From: Seison nebaliae
Lineage: Eukaryota; Rotifera; Pararotatoria; Seisonacea; Seisonidae
Reading direction: 5' to 3'
Length of the DNA stretch: 64,000 bases
NCBI GenBank assembly: GCA_023231475.1
Contig: JALJEE010002162.1
Span: 55,025 to 119,024 of the forward strand
The notes beneath the pieces were generated by a model that saw only the letters and a list, made by a program, of their open reading frames with translations, was not told where the DNA came from and did not search any database. The position numbers and the translations under genes are program-made. This document shows, piece after piece, positions 14,545 through 26,300 of this stretch. Positions within the stretch are counted from its first letter, which is position 1. The number at the start of each line of letters is the position of its first letter.

Positions 14545-15185
14545 AGTGAAAACGTTGTTAGATGAATAGAAAAAAAATGATCTTTAAAAAGAAGAGATTT
14601 TTATTTGAACGAAAATATTTATTCATCTCTCACAATATATTTTATCTTTATTCAACATAATTTTTATGCAATTCATGTTAAACATTAGAATGATGCAACC
14701 AAATAACAATTATGATCTCCACAAAATGAACCGATGCAATTTCAAAGATCTCATCCAAAAATCATCGATCAGATTTAGAAGAAGACGAGAGATATTTGAT
14801 TTTTCTATTTATCATTCATTCTTCATCACCAAACCAACTGAGAATGTTTTCATTTTAATAAATTTTCCTTTTTCAGATTTCACCCATTCATCTAATTATG
14901 ACAAATTATTCTTATTATTATATTCACTTCCCGCGACCATATCTACACACTCACCTTCCTCCCATATTGTCCTCCTCTTCCTCCTCCTTCTCCTCCTTCA
15001 AGTTCATATCTACTTTTAATGCGACAATGAAGACCGTTTATTCTTTTATTCGACAAACAATTTCTTGTCGTACATATTATCCCATTCTTTAAGCGCATAC
15101 ATATTTACACATACGCACATTCAACTATCGAATCGAGTTATTTCTCATTATCTTCTACTCATCCACCACCACCACCACCATCATC

Positions 15186-15217
<32 letters not shown>

Positions 15218-16530
15218 CCACATACAAAGATATTTCTAACTCTATCATTAGTCAATGCTCGATTATGTCAGACTCGTCATACAATATTTCGATAAAGAAG
15301 TTTTGGAGGTGATCAATATTGGAAGAGAAGATATGGATGAATGAAATAAGAAGAAGAAACGAAAGAAGAATAATAATTATTATCTTCATATCCATTGTCA
15401 TCATATCTTATTAAATTCATCCGATTCGATTCAATTATAATATTATGCTCGCAATACTATTTTTTGCTTGTTTTTTTTAGTCTCATTTTATTCTATTTTC
15501 ATGTTAATCGATTTTATTTTATTTTTAAAAAGATTTTCCACAACTTTTTCATCATTTTCATTCATTCTTATACACAACTTTATTTCTTCCCAATTTCCGT
15601 TTAAGCAGTTGAAATGCATGAACAGTTCTAGTCTTTATTTTCTTATGCAATTCTCTCCGTTTCTCTATTTTTGAACAAACAGAAAGAAAAAAAAACTTTA
15701 AAAAATTTAATGAACTTCAAATTTCCGAAGCTTCTTCCTCCGAGAATATCTCATAATATTTAAAAAATTTTCCTTTTTATTCTGATTCGATCTATATATT
15801 TTTTTCATATTCTCCTCATTTTTCTTACTTTAGCGTGTTCTCATTCTCTTCCCACACACATACACACACATACACAAACACACAAATATATATTTACATC
15901 AAACCACAAATGTCATGCAACAATTCAGGTTTAATCTCAACAATTCAACGCAACTCCATTCTAAATATTCTTCGCATTCCTTATAAACCTCTGACTTTTA
16001 ATGGACGTGATTTCTTTCTGTTTAACGATTCCCATTCCTGAAAGCCAATCTGCCATCAATGAACATGAGAGGAATATTCCAATATATGTTCAATGTATGA
16101 TAACGGGAGATGTTGATGGTCATGAGAAAATTTATTGGTATGAAGAAGAGTCAAGACAAATGTCGGCAGCATAAATATCAGCAACTTATAAATAACGAGA
16201 ACTTATCTATTTATTATAAATTTTCTGTAATTCTCTTATTTTCCTCTTTTTCATTTTGTATTAAATGTTCATCTTCACCTTCCTACTATCCAAATCTTCC
16301 TTCCTTTCATATCACCAATTCGATCATTTGGTATCAAATACATTTTTATTGACAAGCAATCAAACGCGTTGATTTGATCATATAAAAATTGATTATCATT
16401 TCACATCGTTTCTGTCTCTCTTCATCAATTCTACCACTAACATATATCCACCAACCGGACCTTCATGTTCATTTTCTTCTCAATCATCCCAAATCTCGGA
16501 ACAACTCTTCAAATATCTCATGAAAACCAA

Positions 16531-16551
16531 GAGAGAGAGAGAGAGAGAGAC
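16531..16551. repeat. GA dinucleotide microsatellite
   Basis: About ten GA units in non-coding DNA between the zinc-finger gene and the membrane-protein gene. Confidence 0.9.
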
Positions 16552-17717
16552 ACTCTGGACAATGGAAAGAATCGGTAAGAACATAAGAAAAAGAAGCGAG
16601 AAGTATTTAATTAGTTTGGACAGGAAACAAATGAAGAAAACTCGTCTATGTTAGCGTCCACGACTCTTTAGTTTTGGGAGAGGAACATCCATTCGAACAT
16701 CATCAGTCACAATAAGTGACAATTAATATTATAATTTTCGTTAAATTTTTTCTTCAACTTTCGCCATAATAACAAGAGATCTATATTCATTCTTTCTATT
16801 CATTCATATGTACACATCTTTCTATGTTTCTCCGAAAACTTCGAACTTAATTCTTTAATGCTTCCTACTTATTTTTGTATTCTTCAAAAATTGAATTTTT
16901 TCATAAAAAATTAATTCTTCTCAAAGGTACCTCTCAAAAATTTTAATGATCGATTATTTTTCGAGTTTGCTTTACTTCATTAATGTTCTGCACTCACAAG
17001 AAATTTAGCAGACTTTTATAAAACATCCTTCAATCTCACTTAATTGTGACGAAGAATACATAATACTATATACTGTATATATATAATATTATCTAACATT
17101 TATTACAAATTTTGTTATACTCCGATTATCCAACTTCAAAGATTTAGTAATTGTTTATAACGTTCGCCTTCTAACTGCGTTCAAATTCTGATTTAACAAA
17201 TTCTGATAATTGAGAGAAATCTTTAGTAGTTTTTCCAGGGAATTTGCATAAAAGTAGACCTCATCATTTCTTTCTTTAGAAAAATAATTTCCTTATAGAA
17301 CTTCGATCTTGAACACCATCAATTAGTTTACACGGACCATTACACCACGCTTCTTTATCTTACCTTTACTTTCTTGCAACATTTAGCAAAATAAACCATA
17401 AACCGCTTACATATATATATATATATGTGTATACTATAACCATTACTAGAGACCACAATATAACTATAAATTCCGATAATCAGCTTTAATGTCCGCGGTC
17501 CAAGTGGACTTATCAAATTTATCCATAAGTTAAGTAAGTTTGATGTGGTATTAGGACAGGAACGATGGATAATATCTTCTGACTCCTGAATGAACTGACT
17601 TCACATTCTTTTCAGATTGTTCCGGCTATTTCTGCAAACAGTTTTACTGGAGATGGAGATACCAAAGAGAAGATATTCTGCACAAATCATGATCCTCGTC
17701 AGAATCGGTTTACAGTG

Positions 17718-18198
17718 TTATAATTTTAGAATATAATGCCAATATAGATATTTCCCTCTGAAAAGGATGATTTGCAACGAAACTGTATTTTTTGGTTGTT
17801 TGATAGATAAGCGGAAAATAAATTCGTCCGTTTTCGACAACATACCGTTTTGTAACATTCTCCTGTTTCGCATTGTAGAACCACCACGTTTTTCGGTTAT
17901 TCTGTTTGAGCAGTGCCTCACGCTGTTGGAAAACATTCTGAATTCAGTGTTTCTTTTTCTGGAATTCTCTCAATGTGAGCAATGTAATAGTTATTCTCGT
18001 TATTTTTGTTATTACCTTCGAATAACATATCCTGCATCTCTTTCTGATTTCATACGTATGCCGGTAAGATTTAACTTGGATGAGTGTGTAACGGATACTC
18101 TTCTTTCTCTCATTCTATTTGGCCGTCAGCTCATTCACAATAACAATTGTGGGATCTTACCAATTTTTAGCGCATTTATTTTCCATTTTATAACTTAG
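17718..18198. pseudogene. possible decayed coding relic, strand uncertain
   Basis: A 143-codon frame is open on the plus strand (17767-18198), and an interrupted frame with normal-looking amino-acid composition lies on the minus strand (72 codons at 17718-17936, continuing upstream through several stops). Base composition is more balanced than the flanks. It adjoins tRNA-like repeats at 18380-18491, which suggests mobile-element debris. I recognise no domain on either strand. Confidence is low that it was ever a gene of the host. Confidence 0.2.
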
Positions 18199-18379
18199 CC
18201 AAAGCTAGGATTGTTTTTGAAAAAATAATATTAATGTTAAGGGATATAGCAAGGGAGCACCACAAGTGAGTTCATAACATTCGGTATGCGTCACTAATTA
18301 TGTGACAAACCTAATTGTACAAATTATGATAATTTGTTATGAAATTAATTTGCCCTGTTTAATATATCTATTAAAATTT

Positions 18380-18491
18380 GGGCGTGCGCAGCGCAGTAGT
18401 CTACGCAGGTTCCACGCATTTATGCGATACAATGTACCCTGCATTTGATACGAAAATTATATTGGGGCGTGCGTAGCGCAGTGGTCTATGC
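18380..18491 (+). repeat. pair of tRNA-like (SINE-like) repeats
   Basis: Two copies of a 27-base block beginning GGGCGTGCG(C/T)AGCGCAGT occur at 18380-18406 and 18465-18491. The second contains TAGCGCAGTGG, a good match to the RNA polymerase III A box of tRNA genes. The first is followed by AGGTTCCACGC, a weak B-box resemblance. Neither copy folds into a credible complete tRNA by eye. The likeliest reading is remnants of a tRNA-derived SINE. Confidence 0.45.
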
Positions 18492-19045
18492 GTAAGGATC
18501 GTAAGGAAGGAGATCACTCAAACAATATTCAATTGTCCAGATTGGGATTTCAAAAGAAAAAAAAATTAGGATCATTGACTGACTTGTGAGTTGTTAACGA
18601 TGTGAATTATCTAACTGTAACTAAGGGACTAACAAAGGGATTGACTAACAAGCGACTAAATCACTAAAATGATAGTCATATCTGGTAAATGTTCTGTGAT
18701 AAGATCAATATCGAATAATCCTTCCAACAATATCATGGGTAAAAAACATTATTTTGAAAAGAATTTTTATGTTTTTTTTATGTAAGATATTATTAACTTT
18801 AGAATGATAAAGTCGAAATATATGAGGGATATACATTTATAAACAAAAAACAAACCTACATAAAACCCCAAAATGTTACCTTGGATAAATGGGATTTTAA
18901 TGAGTAAATTAAAAAGAATAACTTTTATAAGTTATGTAATGAAAATAATTGAAATTACTATCCTAATTTTTTATTTGCTTACCAATAAACTGTTATTTTT
19001 TTTATTATAATTGAGGGTTTGAAAAATTTTTAATATTCATTAAAG

Positions 19046-19107
19046 AATTAAAGATATGTCATGGATTGGAGATGCACAATTAAAGATATGTCATGGATTG
19101 GAGATGC
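19046..19107. repeat. 32-base tandem duplication
   Basis: Two adjacent near-identical copies of a unit containing AAAGATATGTCATGGATTGG lie at 19046-19077 and 19078-19107. They end about 18 bases before the TATA box at 19125, so they are in the promoter-proximal region of the membrane-protein gene. Confidence 0.9.
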
Positions 19108-19124
19108 AAAATAAAAGGTCCGTC

Positions 19125-19160
19125 TATAAATAGATATCGAAAACTCTTAGAAAATCATTA
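19125..19160 (+). promoter_or_regulatory. TATA box and likely start site of the 452-residue membrane-protein gene
   Basis: TATAAATA at 19125-19132 is followed about 30 bases later by an initiator-like TCATTA at 19155. The first ATG is at 19196, which would give a short leader of about 40 bases. Spacing fits a focused RNA polymerase II promoter. Confidence 0.6.
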
Positions 19161-19195
19161 TCAACCATTCGAAAACTATTTCATTGATTTTGAAA

Positions 19196-20667
19196 ATGTT
19201 TACCATCCATAAACCGCTTACCACAGATCCAAGTGAGAAAAATGAAAAGAAGTTTCGAATTGAATTTCTTCCGATTACTAACAATCTCGTTTTTCCTTTT
19301 TAATTTTTAGACGAAAAACAGCTTTCGCTGGCGGAGTAATTATAATATCAGCCGTTGTTATTCTTTGTGGTTCTGGCGTGGCAGTAGCAACAGTAACTTC
19401 GAACAACGATTCTACATCACAAGTGGTTAATGAAACAACATCATCGTCTATTACCGAACGCACTAGTGATTTTTTCATTGAAACATTTAAACCTGAACAT
19501 GGAACGAATTCTAATGATAAAGCGAATTCTAATAATGAAGGTGACGAGAAGGCAAATTCTAATGATGGAGGTGATGGTAATGTTATCATAATTCATCTGG
19601 ACAATGGGAACTCCAACGACAATGATAATGAAATGGAAAATCAAAATTTCAATTCGAATGATAATTCGAATGTTAACCATAATGTAAACAATAATCTTAA
19701 TGAAAACATTAATAACAATGATAATAATAATAATAATAATCATGGTTATGACGATAATAATAATTACGATTATCACGATCATACTCATCATGATTACCAC
19801 GGTCATAATAATCATGATTATACCGATTTTGAGAAATCATCGAAAAATTATGTGGAGGAAACTACAGAAGAAGTATATTGGACAGAAACACCATCAACGA
19901 TGACGACGACAATTACAACCACACAATACAAATGTTATTCTACAGAGGGAACACAACCAACGAGAAAAAATCTTCTTTATGGTCAACCTTATGAAGAAAT
20001 ATTCCACTGGAACAGCGGTGTCATTCGAATTAATAATCTAGATCCGAAATTAGCATTTGCTATTTCAGCGAACGCCGCTGTTATAGCAAGTAACATACTT
20101 TATAGTAGAATCGACGTACTTACTACATCATTCAACTATCTCGTTGATAACTGTGAAGAGCAAACGGCAACAGATTTAAAAATTACTAAAATACCAAATA
20201 TTCCTTTTTATTTAATTAAAGGAATAGAAACACGTTTTGAACCGGCAGACCGTTTAAGTTTTTTGTACAGAGATGCTGTCAATAATGGAGTATTATTCAT
20301 CTTTTATAGTTACTTTTTAACTATAACATTGATTGTATGAAATTCTAATTATCTTTTTATAGCTACTGGAGAAGAAGAAATTATTATGGGTGACGCTTTA
20401 GAACTGGTCACCGATAATCGATTTAATGGTGCAGTACAGTTTAAACCAATCTCTTCATGTCTTGGTTGGAATACATTTCTCAACGAAGGAGAGGTTTTCG
20501 GATTCTTAATGACCTCAGAGGGGAAAGTGTTCCATTATATCAAAGGATTTGAAGAAAATGGTGATTATTGTATAGTTCAAACGGCAATTTTGTATGAAGA
20601 GATAAGGGATATTGATCTAGGTTTAATAAGAGAAATGGGATATGAAACAATGTTTGAAGTACGATAA
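19196..20667 (+). CDS. predicted type II single-pass membrane protein, 452 residues, 3 exons
   Basis: Spliced by phase as 19196-19251, 19311-20308 and 20363-20667 (introns of 59 and 54 bases; total 1,359 bases). The short N-terminus is basic (SEKNEKKRK). It is followed by a hydrophobic segment at about residues 23-44 (FAGGVIIISAVVILCGSGVA), as in a signal anchor. A long N/D/G/H-rich linker (about residues 50-175) follows, then a C-terminal region of about 260 residues with ordinary composition and several cysteines. That topology would put the C-terminal region outside the cell or in the lumen. I recognise no family. The first donor (GTTTCG) and second donor (GTTACT) are weak, but they are the choices I found that keep the frame. 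The gene has its own TATA box, and AATAAA follows the stop at 20671. Next to retroelement debris and another orphan gene, it may be lineage-specific. Confidence 0.6.
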
Positions 20668-21265
20668 AGAAATAAATAAACTAATAAATATTAACCATGT
20701 TAGCAATCCGCCGATTACGTTCAAATGTTCAGTTCCATATAAAATCAATAGGATTTTTTTAGTACATTGAATCTTCTTGTCCTACTCTCTCCGACTTATT
20801 ATCAACGCTATTTTTTTCTTAAAATTTTCCTCATTTTTTCTTTGTCTTTTCTGCTTCAACGCAATTATTTCACTCTTCCTTCTTATTACTATCGTCCACA
20901 TCGTTAATCTTATTTGATATATTTCCATTTTCATTTAATTTCTTGCTTTTTCGTTCATCTTTCCAAATTTCATTAAACAAACATTCTGTTGAGTTACTAC
21001 TATAATCGGGTTGAAATTGGCAAACTCTAATAGATGCAGTTGAAAATGTCACGTTCTATTATTCTTCACATTTTATATCCCCTTCTAATAAACTTAATAT
21101 AGTTATTCTAGATATACAGCTGTATTCAAAAGTAATCGGACAAAATTCGATTTTTTAAAAATTCTCATAACTTTCTTCAAATTAATCATCTATTCAAGCT
21201 CTTTCTAACAGTCCTAATTTCGAGAACAATTCATGTAAAATTCGTTCCTAAACTGTTCATAAGAC
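20668..21265. other. intergenic region, 3' end of membrane-protein gene
   Basis: AATAAA motifs start four bases after the stop (20671-20680). The remainder is A/T-rich with no supported exon. From about 21100 the text changes into the flank of the retroelement-like relic. Confidence 0.5.
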
Positions 21266-22295
21266 TTGTTATTCTCTTTTTTCGACCTGTCGAATGTTAA
21301 AAATATTATTTGCACTGAAAACGAGAAAATGGAAGATCGCGACGCATCGCAACAGCCTATCTCGCCTAACAGAGCTACTATCATAGCGATGATAGTGGCA
21401 CTTGAAATGGCTTCGAGAGAAAACGGTCAAGGAGAAAAAGATGTTCTGAAAAAAAAACGACCAAACGGAGCAGAACGAAGTCGATTGTCTCTGGAGCCAA
21501 CTCTGAATCTCGAAGAGGGAAAAACTCCAACTACGAAGGGAACTAATATCTCCTGCAAGGACGCCATCAATGATGCTGACGAATTGAAAAAATCAACCAG
21601 AGGACGTACCAAATCAAAAAACCAAAGATCATCTCCTGATCTACGGAGTAGTTTTGTGATCGACCCGTCAGTACAAGTTACGTCGACGACATTAATGGAG
21701 AGACTAGAAACTTTTGGTAACGAGCATATTTTCGGGCTGGATCGAATAGCGGAAATCAACGACAAATTACAAAACATATTCAATGTGATCAATGGAATGA
21801 GAGACGAAATAGTCAGACTAAAAAAACAATTAGGAAATAACGAATGCGAACAAAGAGCGCTTGGTATTATGATAAACGACTTGAATGGCGTATTGTCTTC
21901 GCAATCTAACACTGTCGAGAACGAACATGAAGTTAAGATGCCTACTTGCCTCCTCGACTACTATGGAAATTTTTCAGGAATATTTCGGAAATTGTAAACT
22001 ACCATATCATAAACTATGGAGATTGAAGCATAAGAAGTACGATGACTCCAATTCAGTAGCTCGCACGTTCATCATTAGGTTCGACATCGAAGATAAAAAT
22101 GAATTTATCAACCACTCTATATGGCCGGAAGGCACATGTGTCACCGAATTCTTCTTCTACGCATCAACAAATCAATTCCTGTCAGAAAGATGTGTTGAAG
22201 GTACGAAAAGATCCTATCGGGAACTCAACTTATATCATGTTCTTGTAAAGCTACAAGATGTGACTTGCGAACACAGTCGCGCCACGATCAATTAA
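21266..22295 (+). mobile_element. retroelement ORF1/gag-like relic, frame-broken
   Basis: An open frame with a methionine at 21329 runs to 21997 (222 codons). A second frame, shifted by one base, continues from about 21885 to 22295, overlapping the end of the first. The product has a basic, S/T-rich N-terminal half (residues up to about 125) and then a short predicted coiled coil (residues rich in hydrophobic heptads: RIAEINDKLQNIFNVINGM). The second frame contains a segment with FIIRFDIEDKNEF and WPEGTCVTEFF. This layout of basic region, coiled coil and RNA-binding-like end resembles ORF1 or gag proteins of retroelements. The identification is by architecture, not by a recognised motif. Codon and base use differ from neighbouring host genes (more CG, fewer A/T runs). 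No reverse transcriptase was found beside it. Confidence 0.45.
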
Positions 22296-22501
22296 ACCCA
22301 GATGCGACGAAGCTCAACCGATTTAGATTGCCCGATTAAGCATGGCTCAGATGTCAATCGGCTAATGGCTTATTTATGTGAATTTAGAGAGTAAACTAAG
22401 GAAGCCGAAGCATTTGGGAGCGAATATAAAAGCAATCACCGAAATAGAACATTCACCTAGACATCTACCCCGCATTCACCAAGTCGATCAAGACGAAGCA
22501 A

Positions 22502-22903
22502 TCAATGATATGATTCTCCTCTAAATTCATTTGCCTGGTAGTCTGGTACTTTTCCGTACGGTGAGGGATAAATTTGACTGATAATTTGGGGTAGGACCAA
22601 TTCTGCTAAAATTTGAACGTCAAATTTTCCCATCGGCTTTGCTGTTCCCTGGTATTTGCGAATAATACCCATTATTTGTAGCAGGGGTGGAGTAAGATTG
22701 ACCTGGTCCGCAACCAGTTTATGTTTCAGTGCGGTGTGCTTCGAAGTTCTTTGAAAAATTTTTTTTTCGCAAACGCCTTCGCTGCTTTCTGATTCAGATA
22801 GACCTCCTCTGCTAACATCACCAGTTTCTGTAGGTATGATTCGTATGTTAACTTCATTCCCCATTACGCTCCTTCGTAACATTCGTTTTCCTCTCATATC
22901 CAT
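22502..22903 (-). pseudogene. short unrecognised open frame within mobile-element-like DNA
   Basis: A 133-codon minus-strand frame with normal composition (for example KPMGKFDVQILAELVLPQI) lies just downstream of the ORF1-like relic. No splice partners or family were recognised. Composition resembles the relic rather than the host genes. It may be another fragment of a mobile element. Confidence 0.25.
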
Positions 22904-23302
22904 TTTCCTATCTCACTATTTATATCTAAATAAAAACTATCTATCAAAACGCTTCACGTGGTTGTCTTTATACATGTTATTTTTATATTGGCTGTCCTCA
23001 ATACCGAGTATGGAAAAGAAAACTTTGGATAAATTATTATCCAGCTTGATTATTATTTAGATTCTTATAGACATATTTAGACAAAAACATGTAAAATTAC
23101 TCTGGATTCAATGGAATCATTAAACAAATATTTATCGATAGCTAATAAATTGAGTAATAGTTAAAATTCTGATTCAGCTAAATTTTGATAAGTTATTTTC
23201 AGTTCTTTTTTTATTAGAAAATTTCCAATTGTGGGAAAACTTCAAACGCATCATTGCCTATGGAGATTACTATTTATTGTTTTGTAATCAATCAGATTAA
23301 GT
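22904..23302. other. intergenic interval upstream of the 15-exon orphan gene
   Basis: About 400 bases of A/T-rich DNA without a supported exon. It must contain the promoter of the gene starting at 23303 unless that gene has an upstream non-coding exon. I see no clear TATA box. Confidence 0.4.
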
Positions 23303-26300
23303 ATGGGAAATTCTCCTTCTGGAACGATGCCATCAGATAGTGAGATGTTGGTTGATAAAGGATCTGCACAATTCTATACTACACATGACCAATTAGAAAA
23401 TGAAACTTCGACTAAACTCGTATATTTAGAGAAAGAAGTTAATTATAAAGTTGATACAAATACCGATATCATCAACAACAATGGATATAAATTTGATGAA
23501 TTTAATCCGGATTCATTAACAAAATTTAAATTTCATACGCCAGGTGTATATCATGGTCGGATGGAGAATGAAGAAGAGAAAATCATAAATCTTCTAGTAC
23601 TACCACTACCTGAAGATCATTATGAATTGGTTCAAGTGAACACATTAATTAGAAATGAGGAAACCGAACCTCAAAATGGCGCAGAGAGTTGTAATTGCTT
23701 GAAAAAATGTAGTTCTGGAATTTCGATTCCTTCTGTAGGAAAAATGGTTTTCATTCATTTTATATTTTATTCATTTATTTTCATCTTTTCTCTAACAAGA
23801 TTGATGAGAGAGTGGTGGATGTTGACGATGATTTTGAGATACATGACGTTGATGTAACAAGTGTCGAACATGATTATATGGAATATAAAGTAGAAAAGAA
23901 TTATTGTGTTAGATTCAAGGTTTTTGAAGAAGATACGTTCGAATTGACATCGAATACAAGTGATAGTCAACGATTAATTGCACATGAAGAGATTGTTGGA
24001 GAATATAAATTAAAATGCTTTCAATTTCGAACAAATGGATCATATACTTTTAGTGTAGGCAGTCGCGTTTATGGAGTGATTGATGTGATGGAAGAGAAAT
24101 GCCAGATGAATATCAACGAGAAAAATGAAATTTTAATGGAAGATGCAGACTTGGGTATATATTATACTGACGACGGTTCAATTCCAAGAGAACCGTTGCA
24201 GAAGCTTCGACGACTGAATTCGAACCAAATATTTGAATCGTTTAAAACTTATAGATTTCGAGCGTTTTCATCTTATCGACTACCGAGTAATATTATCAAT
24301 AGAAGGTTCTTTCTACTTTTACATTTATTAGTATTAAAAATTTTTATTATACAGATGTGACAAACGTTTTATGTTAAAGAGTCAACATATGTCTTCACGT
24401 GAAAATATCGGCACATTCTTCTCCTACATCGACAAGAAAACCGATCAGATATTTTTGTTTCTATATCCCAATATCAATTTTATTACATGTAAAGTAAACT
24501 TCGTTTTTCATAGCTGTTGTTCATATTGTCTTTCAGTTCATAGTTAACTCTAAACTCTATGAATGTCCGATAGGAATGGTGAAGGAAACAAGAAAAATTG
24601 CTTATGAAATAAATTTGCCACGACATTCAACCAATTTGGACGCATCGACTAGAAATCGATTAATTACAATTCGTCCATTATTCGAAGTTGAGAATGATGA
24701 GTCAAAACGAAAAGAATATTATGTTCATCATAAAAATGTTTGCCTGATAAATCCTCCAACCAGTTCACAAGTTATTATGAAAATAAAATAATTAACTAAA
24801 ATAAATGATGTCGATTAAGGATGAAGTTGTGATTAACGGTCCATTTCAAACTTACACAATAAAGGGTTTTTTTTTGTTCAGAAAATATTCCAATAATTTT
24901 TATTCCGCTATGGTGAATTAGATACTGAATTACATATCGACATCACATCTTTTTCATTAGGTGATTTGATGCAATATTGTTGGTATGATAAATTAATACT
25001 GGAATTCGAAGATCCGGCAGGTGTAGAAGAATTGGAGCGACACGAATTATTTCATGAATCTTTCGATTGTAAAATCGATTTCCAACCTTCAAATACTTCA
25101 CTGAACATACTCGAGTCATTGGACTATAAGAGAAAGCGATTCAAACTTCACAAAATCGAACCGTCATCGAAGATTAATTACCACGATTATATTTTGTTGA
25201 AACTTTGTTTAAATAATTCCTAATTTCAATCTCATTTTCAGAACGAAGAATAAACTCTGGTACAAAGATTTCCCAATAATTCGATTCAACTCTCAAATTG
25301 ACAATAAAACGTCATCGAAACTTCTTCTGGCTAATGAAAGAGATGGAGAATTTTCCGAGTCACAAATATTTGAAGTGAACGTTATAAAGGAATTAGACAA
25401 GAGGATTTACTGTCTTACTGTTCCCGATGTTCGAATTAATTTGAGTTGTTATAACAATGATGGTCATGTTAATATGAATTTAGTCTGATTGAGAAGAATT
25501 AATATTTTTTCAATTTGTAGTGGATAATTAAATGGAAAATTATCGACTTACCGTTTGATGCTATTGTGCTACGACTGATGGATAATGAGGGGTATAAGAA
25601 AGAGAATACGATGGTAGATAAGAATGAGCAATTCCAGATTATTGGATGGAATGAGAAGAATGATTTGAAAATTGATTTGTTCCTGGAAGAAAAAGGTAAT
25701 AAATTCATTCAAAAATCCATCATCGTTCAACCGAAAATTATTTTTGATTATCGAAATCTCAATTTGAGATATGATGCTGAAGATTATCCTGATATTAAAT
25801 TGATTTGGGATCCACCCAGAAACATAGTGAAGAAAGATTATGAAGTATATCTTGTTAATCGTCATCACAATTTCAAAAAACATTTGACTAATTGGACGAG
25901 TGAGAACGGTGGAGGAATGAAAACATTCAAAATTAACGAATTAATTGGAGAAGATAGAACATCGTCTGAGTTTGCTATCGGAATTCAGCCACATCGTTTA
26001 ATAGTTCATTATAATTATTATAAATTCAATTTAAATCAAAAGATCAACCAAACCAATTATATTAAACTTCATCGATATAAGAAAATAGAATTATCAAAGA
26101 AACCATATTTCACTTATTTGTCCAATAATAGTGCGGAAATTGATTGGGAGAGAATTCATTCAGAAGATTGTGTCGGTTATTTAATCATCTGGAATACATA
26201 TTACGGCCGATATGTCGATTCACCTCAAATTACTACGCTGAAAATATATTTGAGTCAGATGGACCGAAATGGAACTAACCCAGCAAATCATCTCTTCCAA

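Larger units (their letters stand above)
14545..19195. other. 4.6 kb gene-poor interval
   Basis: The first few hundred bases are probably the 3' UTR of the zinc-finger gene. The rest is T- and A-rich, with CAA/CCA repeats near 15165-15220, CA-rich repeats near 15856-15885, a GA run at 16531-16550 and a TA run at 17411-17426. Composition shifts to fewer homopolymers from about 17600 to 18700, where a broken open frame and tRNA-like repeats lie. I see no intact gene. Confidence 0.5.

Noticed and set aside
18465-18540. Functional tRNA gene
   Set aside because: The A box is good, but no complete cloverleaf, anticodon arm or proper B box could be formed.
21427-21912. 161-codon frame antisense to the ORF1-like relic
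   Set aside because: The sense strand has the coiled-coil and basic-region pattern. The antisense frame has no recognisable feature.
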